Source of the DNA: RYN-230 sp963704995
Lineage (GTDB): Bacteria; Actinomycetota; Actinomycetes; Streptosporangiales; Streptosporangiaceae
Reading direction: 5' to 3'
Length of the DNA stretch: 64,000 nucleotides
Assembly (NCBI GenBank): GCA_963704995.1
Contig: CAVPIM010000005.1
Coordinates: 682,001 to 746,000, forward strand
The translations under genes were made by a program, and so were the position numbers. The notes beneath the pieces are model-generated. The model saw only the letters and a list, made by a program, of their open reading frames with translations. It had not been told where the DNA came from and made no database searches. How positions within the stretch are numbered: position 1 is the first letter of the stretch; each line of letters begins with the position of its first letter. Below, in pieces: positions 41,935 through 50,243 of the stretch.

Positions 41935-44439
41935 TCACCTGGCGGGCTCGCCCGGCGGCGCCCCACCGAGCAGTCCGGCGCCCTGGTCAGGGTCGCCATC
42001 GGGTGACACGGGTTGCTCAGCAGGGCGGGCCCGGGTGGGGTTGGTGTCCAGCCACTGCCGCACTTCATCGGAGATCAGGTCGATGCCGATCCGGCAGGCC
42101 CGTCCTTCGAGATCACGGAAAATGCATTCCCCGTTGCCGAGCCCCCGCAGCACGGCCTTGTGTTCCTCCGACGCCTCCACCCCCAGGAGCGCCATCACGT
42201 TCGCCACTTCGACCCGCTCCGAGGAACGGAACGCGAAGACCCCCGAAATACAGTTCGTGACCTGCTCACTCAGCAGGTCCCCCGCGTTCTGGGAGACCAG
42301 GATCAAGGCGGTGTTCCGCGAGCGTCCCATCCGGGACACCTCGGGAACCAGCTTGGCCCCCTGCGGGGTCGCCGTGATCGCCCACGCTTCATCGAGGAAG
42401 ATCGCCTTGGGGAGCCGCCGGTCGATTCCGTTGAGGAGCCTGCGGGCGAACTGGGACACGAGGTAGAGCAAGGCAACCGACAGGCGCTGCTCGTACGAAT
42501 AGTCCTCGCGGCCGGCCGCGGTGTCGGGCAGGGTCAGCCCGGCCAGGGTGAACACGGTCGTCCAGCCGGCCGTGTCGATCTGCTGGCCGCCCGAGGGCGC
42601 GAAGCACAGCCGGGCCAGGCGCATCTCCGACATCGACCGGAGCACCGCGCCGAGGTTCTTCGGCGCCGGGTCGGCCGCCTCCTCGAGATGGCGGATTACC
42701 TTGCCCAGGCTGGGCCGCTCCCGGCTGGCCACGCTGGCCACGGCCTGGATCATCGCGCTTTCGCGCTCCTCGCTCATCCGGGGCAGCAGCAGGCGGAGGG
42801 TCTCCGTGGCCATGGTCCGCTTCTCGGCCAGGTCGTCGCCGAACGAGAACGGGTCGAGCAGGCCGGGCGCGGCGGCACCCAGCGGCAGCACCCGCGCTTT
42901 GCGGCCCCGATCGGCCAGCAGCTGGACCAGCGGTTCCGCATCTCCCTTGGGGTCGATCACCGCGACCGTCACCCCGCGCAGCGCCAGCTGCAAGATGAGC
43001 AGCAACGCTAGTGTCGTCTTCCCCCCGCCGGGCTCACCGGTGATGGCGATGGCGGTGGGCCGGTTCAGCGCGGCGGCCAGCAGCGGATCGAAATGGACCA
43101 CGGCGCGGGCCCGGCCCAGGGTCTCGCCGATATACGGCCCGACCCAGCCCTGCCCGCTGTTGGGCCGGTCACCCAGGTCCACCGTGGCGGTGGGCACCCC
43201 GCCCGCGATCGTGTACAGCGGCTGGCGCTGCACGTACGAGCTCAGCCGGACCCGGTCGCCGGGCAGTGACTCGCGGAGCAGGGAGAACTGGTCGCCGGTC
43301 GAGTTGACCACGTCGATGCCCATGTCGCGGTAGTGCTCGACGACCGCCTCCACCCGGCGCTGGCACAGTTCGCGGGTCGGCGCGGACACCACGAGCCGGT
43401 GCCAGCCGTAGACGAACGGCAGCCGTTCCTTGGTGATGCCGTGCTCGAGCATCCGGGCCGAGGCGATCTGCTCGGCCAGGGCGATCGGCGCATCCACCCC
43501 GGCCTCCCGGATGTGCGCATCCATGTCCCGGGCGTGCGCGAGCCGGCGGCCGACATCCTTGCTGGCCTTGGCGGGCGGGATCAGCCGCATCCGGGAGCTG
43601 ATCTCCACCGGGAACGGCAGCGAGTCCGCGAAGTGCAGCCACGGCTCCCCGTCCGGGAACGACATCACGTCGGGGAACCGGGAGAAAGACAGGAACGCCT
43701 CGAACGACTCACCCTCCGGGTGCTCCAGGTGCAGCAGCGTGCGGCCGTTGTGGACCTGGCCCTCGTAGAGGGACTCGATCTCCCCGGCTCCCCAGCGGCG
43801 GCGCCGGACCGCGGACGGGCGCGGATCACCGGCGGAGCCCATCAGCGTGTGCCGGACCAGCCAGGCGATCTCGTCGCTCGTAGCGTGCCGCGCGTCCAGG
43901 GCGCTGGCCCCCAGCGCCCGGCCCAGCCGCTCGGCGTGGTCTGTCCAGCGGGCGATCTCCGCGGCGCCGATCGCCTCATCGTCCAGGCCCATGGCCTGCT
44001 CACCGGCCCGGTAGGTGCTGACGAACCCGGAGAGCATCCCGCCGCCCAGCTGCGCGCGCATGCCGCGCTGCCCCAGCCGGACGCCCAGGTAGACCTCCTT
44101 GGCCCAGAAGTCCTTCGCCCACACGTGGCGGTACATCTCATCCAGGTAGTCCCGCCAGCCCGGCCCCCCGTCCGACGTGGCGTCCAGCTGGGCCGCCCAC
44201 TCCGCCGCCGGATAGGAGCGGTGCACGATGCGCAGGTGGACCTCGGCGTCCGGCATCCGGATCGCGGCCAGCGCGACCGTGATGTTGGTGGCCAGGGCCT
44301 CCCGGTCCTGCGGCGTGGTGAACTCATAGGCTTGCGTCGGCAGCCGGTAGTACGCCCACGCGTGCGACTCGGTGAGCAGGATGCGGTCATCGAGGTAGCG
44401 GAGCGACAGCCGCGACCGTCCTCTCGTCCGGCCGCTCAA
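41935..44439 (-). CDS. VirB4/TcpF-like secretion ATPase
   Basis: An 834-residue motor of the type IV secretion-like machine. The N-terminal half is the VirB4 non-catalytic region (about 1-430). The RecA-like ATPase has Walker A ITGEPGGGKTTLALL near residue 470, VAVIDPKGDAEPL, Walker B KAIFLDEAWAITAT near residue 690 and a sensor-like TALILVSQNAGDLL. Both P-loop lysine and Walker B acidic residues are intact, so it should hydrolyse ATP. ATGA overlaps the stop of the upstream fusion gene. Confidence 0.9.
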   Translation of the reverse strand: MSGRTRGRSRLSLRYLDDRILLTESHAWAYYRLPTQAYEFTTPQDREALATNITVALAAIRMPDAEVHLRIVHRSYPAAEWAAQLDATSDGGPGWRDYLDEMYRHVWAKDFWAKEVYLGVRLGQRGMRAQLGGGMLSGFVSTYRAGEQAMGLDDEAIGAAEIARWTDHAERLGRALGASALDARHATSDEIAWLVRHTLMGSAGDPRPSAVRRRRWGAGEIESLYEGQVHNGRTLLHLEHPEGESFEAFLSFSRFPDVMSFPDGEPWLHFADSLPFPVEISSRMRLIPPAKASKDVGRRLAHARDMDAHIREAGVDAPIALAEQIASARMLEHGITKERLPFVYGWHRLVVSAPTRELCQRRVEAVVEHYRDMGIDVVNSTGDQFSLLRESLPGDRVRLSSYVQRQPLYTIAGGVPTATVDLGDRPNSGQGWVGPYIGETLGRARAVVHFDPLLAAALNRPTAIAITGEPGGGKTTLALLLILQLALRGVTVAVIDPKGDAEPLVQLLADRGRKARVLPLGAAAPGLLDPFSFGDDLAEKRTMATETLRLLLPRMSEERESAMIQAVASVASRERPSLGKVIRHLEEAADPAPKNLGAVLRSMSEMRLARLCFAPSGGQQIDTAGWTTVFTLAGLTLPDTAAGREDYSYEQRLSVALLYLVSQFARRLLNGIDRRLPKAIFLDEAWAITATPQGAKLVPEVSRMGRSRNTALILVSQNAGDLLSEQVTNCISGVFAFRSSERVEVANVMALLGVEASEEHKAVLRGLGNGECIFRDLEGRACRIGIDLISDEVRQWLDTNPTRARPAEQPVSPDGDPDQGAGLLGGAPPGEPAR

Positions 44440-47012
44440 GGCGTCCTCCCAGAAGTTCGCGCCATCCGGCCACCCCCGACCGCGAGGGCCGAGACCAGCA
44501 CTCCCGCCAGGGCCGTGTAAGCGTGCTGGACCTGCGGGCGGAGCTGGGCGAAGCGGGATTCCGTGTCCGCGGCGGCGGCGTCACTGATGCCCTGCTCGGC
44601 AGGCGGAGCCCCCAGGTGATCATCCCAGGGCACCCGCACGATGGCCCGGCAACGGCCGCGTACGACGAGTTCAGCCTGCTCGACATGGGGCATGCTGCGC
44701 TTGCTCACTCCGTTGATGACGGTGATCGCCCCCGTGCAGAGTTCGCCGTAACCGTGCCCGTCCAGCCACTCCATAGTCATCGCGGCCGCCCGGGCCGCGT
44801 CAGAGCTGGCCGGGGCGACCAGAATGAGCTGGTCAGCCGCGGACAGGACACGGGCTACCGCGGACGCGCCGGGGTCGGTCAGGGTGAGCGGATAGCGGGA
44901 CGTCAGGATCTCGATGACCCGGGCGTATTCCTCGTCGGCCAGCGCCTGGCCGTCGCCGGGGGCGGAGTCGTGCGCGATGAGATCCAGGCGGCCCCCGCCG
45001 CGCTGGACCGGCACGGCAGGCGTGGCCCCGGCCAGCAGGCCGCGCGCGGTGCCCGCCGGGGAGGTCCGGGCCATGTCGGCGAGGGAGGTCTGGCCGGGGT
45101 TGAGGTCGAGCGCCGCGACCGGCTCCCCGCGGAGGCTGGCCAGCACGTCCCCGAGCATGAGCGTGGTCACCGTCTGGCCTGCGCCGACCGTGCAGCCCAG
45201 CACCACCATGAGCCGGGGGCCGTGGATCGGGAGGAGGACCCGGGCCCGGTCACGCCGTTCCATGTCGGGCCGCCCGGGACCGTGACCACCCGGCACCACC
45301 CTGACGTGCTCCCGCCAGTTACTGCCGCCGCGGTGCTGGCCCGGGCCGCTCAGCGCCCGCTCCACCAGGGTCGGCCGGGTGCTGGACCCGCCGCGGACCA
45401 CGACGATGGGCGGCGCCCAGGGGTTGGCCGGCGCCGGGGGCGGGCCAGCGGCGGGTTCTGCGGGCTCGCCCGGCGGGTCCTGCTCCGGCGCGTCCCCGTC
45501 GGGCAGGTCGGGCCCGGCGGCCTCAGCTTCGGCGGCGGTCGGGGGCTCAGCAGTCTCAGGTTCGGCGGTCTCAGGCTCAACCACCAGATGGTCAGCCGGC
45601 GCGGGGTCAGCGACCCTGGACTCGGCGGTCTCCTCCTGTGCCACCTCGGCCTGTGCCACCTCGGCCTCTGCCACCTCGGCCTCTGCGACCTCAGACTGTG
45701 TGATCTCGGGCTCTTCGGCCTCTGGCTGCGTGGCCTCGGGGCGGATTGGGCCGATGAAGAACCCGGCCGGGCTGGTTGACGGGCCCGACACTGGCTCCGG
45801 CGGGGCCGCTTGGGCCGGCACACCCACCACGGGCCCGGCGGGAGGGGCGGGCACGGCCGTGTCCGGCCCAGCCAGCGAATCGGCTCTCCCCACGGGGAAA
45901 TCACGGTCCGGGGCACCAGAGTCCCCCGCGACGGGAACCGGATCCCCTGCGACGGGAACCGGATCCCCCGCGGCCGGAACTGGATCCCCGGAGGCCGGGA
46001 CCGCAGGCGCGGCCGCGGGCACCGCCGGTGCTGCGGTCTTCTCCCGGTCCCCGCGCGCCGGGGGAATGGGAGCGGGCGGTCCCGGAGGGGTCCAGGCTGG
46101 GGAGCCCGGGATCGCGGGCGACGAGGGCGCGTGCGGGTCCTTCACCGGCCAGGCCGCGGCCGGGGGCCGGACCGCGGACGGCGGCCGGACCGCAGCCGCA
46201 AGGCCGTCGGGACGAGGCGGTCGGGTGGCCCCATCCTGTCCCGGGCCGGGGAGCCCGGGTGCGCTGGCCGGGAAGGCAGGCCGGGTGACGTGACGGCCGG
46301 TCTCGGCCGCGGGGCGCAGCGGGGCCTGCCGCTCGTCGTGGGCGATCTCGGCCGGCGCGACATCCGCCGCCGTATCCGCCGCCGTGGCAGGCGGCGGCGC
46401 CGCGGGGCCAGGAGCAGTACCGGGCCACTGGGGGCCACGGCCGCGCCGCTTTGCCGCGGGGGCCACTTGCCGGGCCGGAGCGGCACGTGGCACACGGACA
46501 CGCGGGCCGGGTGGGGCCGCCTGCGCGGCGGCCTTTCGGGCCGCCGCCGGGCGCGGCCGGGCCGCGCGCCGCGCGATGTCCGGGGCGGCCGGCGCGGCGG
46601 CGGGCGCCAGGGCCGGGGCCTCGGCCGGGGACCGGGGGCGCTCCGCGTCCCGGCGCCAGACCTTGCCGATCACCACGACGTCGTCTTTCTCCGCCAGCGG
46701 AGCCATCCGGCACCAGGTTCCTGGCTCACCCAGGTAGCGGACCTGCGAAATGACCAGCTCAGGGAGTCTCTTGCTTTCCAGCACGGGCCGGGTGGCGAGC
46801 CAGGTGATCACGCCCGGCGGCAGCACGTACAGCCAGAACAGGCTGTGGTTGAAGGGCACCCCGAGGATGGTCAGCAGGATCACGTACGGCACCGTGATGG
46901 CCGCGAACACCGCGATCTGGCCAACCGGGACCGGCATCGGCAGCCTGAAGTCGTACAGCTTGTACAGCCGCTTTTCGATTCGCCAGATGCTGGTGTAGGT
47001 GGGCAGGTCCAC
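44436..47012 (-). CDS. TcpE-like membrane domain fused to a MinD/ParA-like P-loop domain
   Basis: An 858-residue fusion. Residues 1-125 are TcpE-like: WRIEKRLYKLYDFRLPMPV then two membrane helices and RPVLESKRLPELVISQVRYL. Residues 125-575 are disordered Pro/Ala/Glu-rich sequence with 15-bp and 21-bp tandem repeats. Residues about 595-850 are MinD-like (VVLGCTVGAGQTVTTLMLGD, AALDLNPGQTSLAD, LTLTDPGAS, LILVAPASSDAARAA). Both the deviant and the canonical Walker A lysines are replaced (T and Q), so ATP hydrolysis is doubtful. AAGGAG precedes the GTG. TcpE normally occurs as a separate small protein. Confidence 0.8.
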   Translation of the reverse strand: MDLPTYTSIWRIEKRLYKLYDFRLPMPVPVGQIAVFAAITVPYVILLTILGVPFNHSLFWLYVLPPGVITWLATRPVLESKRLPELVISQVRYLGEPGTWCRMAPLAEKDDVVVIGKVWRRDAERPRSPAEAPALAPAAAPAAPDIARRAARPRPAAARKAAAQAAPPGPRVRVPRAAPARQVAPAAKRRGRGPQWPGTAPGPAAPPPATAADTAADVAPAEIAHDERQAPLRPAAETGRHVTRPAFPASAPGLPGPGQDGATRPPRPDGLAAAVRPPSAVRPPAAAWPVKDPHAPSSPAIPGSPAWTPPGPPAPIPPARGDREKTAAPAVPAAAPAVPASGDPVPAAGDPVPVAGDPVPVAGDSGAPDRDFPVGRADSLAGPDTAVPAPPAGPVVGVPAQAAPPEPVSGPSTSPAGFFIGPIRPEATQPEAEEPEITQSEVAEAEVAEAEVAQAEVAQEETAESRVADPAPADHLVVEPETAEPETAEPPTAAEAEAAGPDLPDGDAPEQDPPGEPAEPAAGPPPAPANPWAPPIVVVRGGSSTRPTLVERALSGPGQHRGGSNWREHVRVVPGGHGPGRPDMERRDRARVLLPIHGPRLMVVLGCTVGAGQTVTTLMLGDVLASLRGEPVAALDLNPGQTSLADMARTSPAGTARGLLAGATPAVPVQRGGGRLDLIAHDSAPGDGQALADEEYARVIEILTSRYPLTLTDPGASAVARVLSAADQLILVAPASSDAARAAAMTMEWLDGHGYGELCTGAITVINGVSKRSMPHVEQAELVVRGRCRAIVRVPWDDHLGAPPAEQGISDAAAADTESRFAQLRPQVQHAYTALAGVLVSALAVGGGRMARTSGRTP
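45636..45695 (-). repeat. 15-bp tandem repeat (4 units) in the TcpE fusion linker
   Basis: Four units of CTSTGCSACCTCRGM sequence encode EVAEAEVAEAEVAQAEVA-type pentapeptides in the disordered linker. Frame is preserved. Confidence 0.85.
45922..45984 (-). repeat. 21-bp tandem repeat (3 units) in the TcpE fusion linker
   Basis: Units at 45922-45942, 45943-45963 and 45964-45984 encode GDPVPVA heptapeptides. The second unit differs from the first at one base, indicating recent expansion. Confidence 0.85.
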
Positions 47013-47042
47013 CGGGCGCTCTCCTTCCGGCCTGGGCGGAGA

Positions 47043-47297
47043 TCAGTGGACGCCGAGCGCGTTCGCGATGCCCTGAGCGAGCGTCTGCACGATGCTCGGG
47101 GTGTAGAAGACCACCGCGATGGCGACGGCGAGCACGAGGAACTGCACAAACCGGATGATTTCCCGAGTGAACAAGAAGAAGAGGGCCACGATCCCGACGA
47201 TCCCCAGGAACAGGGGCCCGAACAGCCCCTGCAAGTAGTTCACGAGCCCCGTGGTGTTGATTGACGAGGCCCCGATGATGAGCGGTTGGAACGACAT
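47043..47297 (-). CDS. TcpD/VirB2-like small membrane protein
   Basis: An 84-residue protein with two hydrophobic helices (LFGPLFLGIVGIVALFFLF and IIRFVQFLVLAVAIAVVFY) and a short amphipathic end. Size, topology and its place between TcpC-like and TcpE-like genes fit TcpD-type or pilin-like channel components. GGAG is eight bases before the ATG. The short N-terminus has no obvious signal-peptidase site, which speaks against a processed pilin. Confidence 0.75.
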   Translation of the reverse strand: MSFQPLIIGASSINTTGLVNYLQGLFGPLFLGIVGIVALFFLFTREIIRFVQFLVLAVAIAVVFYTPSIVQTLAQGIANALGVH

Positions 47298-47363
47298 CGA
47301 TCTACTCCGGGTTATGGGGGATCACGCCTGGCCGGGCGGAGGCGTGCGACCTTCGAAGTCCGG

Positions 47364-48365
47364 TCACGGCGACCCCGGTGACTCGGTTGTTGCGCTGATG
47401 TCCTTGACGTACCAGGTTCCGTCCTGCTTCACGACGGTGAGCGCGTAGCTCATCTGGAGCTGGGCGGGCGCCCCGCCCTTGACGACCTGACCGGCTGGGT
47501 TCCTGGCCGGAACGCTCCAGACGACGGTCGCAATGATATGGCGGGTCGATCCGCCGGGCGGGACGCTGATGGTGGTGATGGACTGGAAATTCACCGCGCC
47601 GTCGAGCCCGGTCAGCGAGGTGCCCGGGGCGAGGAACCGGCCCATGGTCGCTTGATTGCCACTGGCGTAGGCCTGGAAGAACGACGGAAGCTGGTTGGTC
47701 AGCACAGCCTGGGTGCCGGAGTCAGAACCCGCGGGGGCTGCCGAGGGCAGGACGGCGCGCGCCGGGGCCGGCAGCCAGGCGGGCGCGCCGGAGACCACGA
47801 GCCCGTCCGAGGACGCGTATACAGGCACCCCGAGCTGCATCAACTGCCCACTGACCCGGGCCAGGAGCGTCACCACGGCGTGGTGAGCATCCTGCACATC
47901 GGTGGCGGCCACGACCTCGGACTGCAGTTGCGCTGTCCCCCGGCCGTCCCAGCCCAGCTGAGGGTCGGATCCGCTCGGCAGGAACGCGCCGAGCTGAGCA
48001 GCACGCTGGGTCGCGCCGCCGGGGCTGTAGTTCAGGTACACCTGGCCAAACTGCATAGCGTAGGCGTCCGCGAGGGTGACCGGGAAGCCGTTGCCCGCCG
48101 GCACGGACGCAGCCGGGGCCGGCTGGCCCGAGTGAGACTCGCCCGACAGGATCGCGACGACACCCCGGTAACCGATGAGCAGCACGACGGCCCAGGCAAC
48201 ACCCCGGAAGAGCCAGACCAGCCATCGGCCGCCCGCACCGCCCCAGGTTCGCGCCGGGCGCCCGCGCCCGGTCTGGCCGCGCCCGGAATACTCGGTCCCC
48301 GCTTCGTAGTCCAGCCCGTGCTCACCCGAATGCGGACTGCGTTCAGCGGTTGACCGGCGAACCAT
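47364..48365 (-). CDS. TcpC-like conjugal transfer protein
   Basis: The 333-residue protein has a cytoplasmic Arg/Gly-rich tail, one membrane helix (WLVWLFRGVAWAVVLLIGY, about 48-66) and two NTF2-like extracytoplasmic domains, the TcpC plan. The second domain ends MSYALTVVKQDGTWYVKDIS, the family's closing strands. GGAGG precedes the ATG closely. It is the first gene of the operon, 680 bp from ychF with the dyad-rich region in front of it. Confidence 0.85.
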   Translation of the reverse strand: MVRRSTAERSPHSGEHGLDYEAGTEYSGRGQTGRGRPARTWGGAGGRWLVWLFRGVAWAVVLLIGYRGVVAILSGESHSGQPAPAASVPAGNGFPVTLADAYAMQFGQVYLNYSPGGATQRAAQLGAFLPSGSDPQLGWDGRGTAQLQSEVVAATDVQDAHHAVVTLLARVSGQLMQLGVPVYASSDGLVVSGAPAWLPAPARAVLPSAAPAGSDSGTQAVLTNQLPSFFQAYASGNQATMGRFLAPGTSLTGLDGAVNFQSITTISVPPGGSTRHIIATVVWSVPARNPAGQVVKGGAPAQLQMSYALTVVKQDGTWYVKDISATTESPGSP

Positions 48366-48534
48366 CGCACCTCCGCCCGTTCCTGCGCACGCGCAGCAAT
48401 GAGTTGCGGTGCCTTCCTATGCCGTCTATCGCCCTATTCTGCGCCATAACCCGCCGACCCGGGAGCCCCTTTCACGAGGCCCACTGCCCGGTACACGGGC
48501 AAACAAACCGCCCATTGACCGGTGTGAGAGCACC

Positions 48535-48667
48535 ACGATTGCGATCGTAGGTCTCTGACCTGCGACGATGTCGATACGCAGGTTTGCTAGGAACTCTCGG
48601 TTGACAGCTGCCAGCGCGCCCCGCAACCTACGGCAAAATAGTTGCACCCGATGCCTTACGAGGCATC
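48535..48667. promoter_or_regulatory. Dyad-rich intergenic region upstream of the T4SS-like operon
   Basis: Within the 680-bp gap 48366-49045 several short perfect inverted repeats are packed together: ACGAT/ATCGT (48535-48548), AGGTC/GACCT (48549-48561), ACCTGCG/CGCAGGT (48558-48583), GCAAC/GTTGC (48623-48645) and GATGCCT/AGGCATC (48650-48667). Base composition is more balanced than the genes. On the plus strand TTGACA lies at 48601. It may be an operator array or a structured leader of the operon. I find nothing identifiable in 48668-49045. Confidence 0.45.
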
Positions 48668-49045
48668 TTAGCGGTATCTGGAGGCCCCGGCGAGCACCGC
48701 AGCGCCCGTGTCGCACGGGCATCTGGCCCGGCTTGACGTCTGGCTCCCTGCCGGAGTGATCTGGCAGATTGCGGCCCGCCGGTACGACTTCATGCCCGCT
48801 AATACGCCACTCTCCCGGGCCTTAGCGCCCGCAAATCATCCGGCTTATCGAGCCCCAGAAGGCACGAATCTCACTGCTCACCCACGAGACGACTGCCGTA
48901 CGCTGGATTAGCAGCTGGGCGGCTCCAGGGAATCACCGGCGAGATGGCGGCTCAGCCCGGACGCCGCGCGACGAAGACCATCTCACGACCGGGCCGGCCG
49001 GGTGTTCCCCCGCCAAGTCGGGGATCTTGAAGAACAGGCGAGGCT

Positions 49046-50137
49046 CTAGACGTTGAATCGGAACTCGACGACGTCGCCGTCGCGCATCACGTAGTCCTTG
49101 CCCTCCATGCGCACCTTGCCCACCGCGCGGGCTGCGGTGAGCGAACCCGCGGCCACCAGGTCGTCGAACGCCACCACCTCAGCCTTGATGAAGCCGCGCT
49201 GGAAGTCGGTGTGGATGACACCTGCCGCCTCCGGGGCCGTCGCGCCGACCGGGATCTCCCAGGCCCGGACCTCTTTCGGCCCCGCGGTCAGGAAGGTCAT
49301 CAGGCCCAGCGCGCTGAACCCCGCGTGCGCGAGCCGGTTCAGCCCCGGCTCCCCCATCCCCAGCTCGGCCGCCATTTCCAGCGCGTCGTCCTCGGGCAGC
49401 TCAGCCAGTTCCGCTTCGGTCTTCACGTCGAGGAAGATCACCTCGGCCGGTGCCACCTGGGCGGCCAGCTTGGTCCGCAGTTCCTCGTCCGCCAGCTCGG
49501 CTTCGTCCATGTTGAACACGTAAACGAAGGGCTTCGCGGTGAGCAGATGGAGATCACGCAGGTCAGCCAGGTCGATACCGGCGGCGGCCGCCCCCGCGAA
49601 CAGCGTCGTCCCGTTGTCGAGCACCTGCTGCGCGGCTGCGGCAGCATCGGCCGTCCGCTGGCGCTCCGGATTCTTGGCGAACTTCGCTTCTTTAACGAGG
49701 CGGGGTACCGCCTTCTCCAGGGTCTGCAGATCAGCCAGGATAAGTTCGGTCGCCACCGTGTCCACGTCGCGCGCGGGTGACACGTCACCATCGACATGAC
49801 TGACATCCGGATCGGAGAACACCCTCACGACCTGGCAGATGGCGTCGCTCTCCCGGATGTGCGCCAGGAACTGGTTGCCCAGCCCCTGCCCCTGTGACGC
49901 GCCCCGCACCAGCCCGGCGATATCCACGAACCGTGCGGTAGCGGGCACGATCGGGGCCGAGTCGTACAGCCCGGAGAGGACCGCGAGCCGGGCGTCCGGG
50001 ATGCCGACGATGCCCACGTTCGGCTCGATAGTCGCGAACGGGTAGTTGGAGGCCAGCGCGTTGGCTCTCGTCAACGCGTTGAACAGGGTGGACTTGCCAA
50101 CGTTGGGCAGGCCGACGATGCCGATCGAGAGACTCAC
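49046..50137 (-). CDS. ychF: YchF, Obg-family ATPase/GTPase
   Basis: A 363-residue universally conserved P-loop protein that binds ribosomes and hydrolyses ATP. Motifs: IGIVGLPNVGKSTLFNALT (G1), FVDIAGLVRGASQGQGLGNQ (G3) and FNMDE in place of NKxD, the hallmark of ATP preference. The C-terminal TGS-like domain ends FIKAEVVAFDDLV...GKDYVMRDGDVVEFRFNV. The GTG at 50137 is chosen because the universal length and start MSLSIGIVG fit. Positional counterpart of Rv1112. Confidence 0.96.
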   Translation of the reverse strand: MSLSIGIVGLPNVGKSTLFNALTRANALASNYPFATIEPNVGIVGIPDARLAVLSGLYDSAPIVPATARFVDIAGLVRGASQGQGLGNQFLAHIRESDAICQVVRVFSDPDVSHVDGDVSPARDVDTVATELILADLQTLEKAVPRLVKEAKFAKNPERQRTADAAAAAQQVLDNGTTLFAGAAAAGIDLADLRDLHLLTAKPFVYVFNMDEAELADEELRTKLAAQVAPAEVIFLDVKTEAELAELPEDDALEMAAELGMGEPGLNRLAHAGFSALGLMTFLTAGPKEVRAWEIPVGATAPEAAGVIHTDFQRGFIKAEVVAFDDLVAAGSLTAARAVGKVRMEGKDYVMRDGDVVEFRFNV

Positions 50138-50243
50138 CTGCGCGAGTCTAGAGCGGTTCGCAGGGTGAACCTGCCGGGCCTGCCCGGACCAGCTGACCCG
50201 GTCGAGCGTGTCGGGCAGGAAACTGTCAGTGGCCGCTGCCACC

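Noticed and set aside
48426..48722. A 98-codon minus-strand frame upstream of the TcpC-like gene
   Set aside because: Arg-rich with no ribosome binding site or recognisable domain, and it overlaps the dyad-rich region, so I treat it as non-coding.
37126..49045. Possible integrative element boundaries around the T4SS-like operon
   Set aside because: I found no tRNA gene, no long direct repeat, no integrase and no marked change of GC content at either end.
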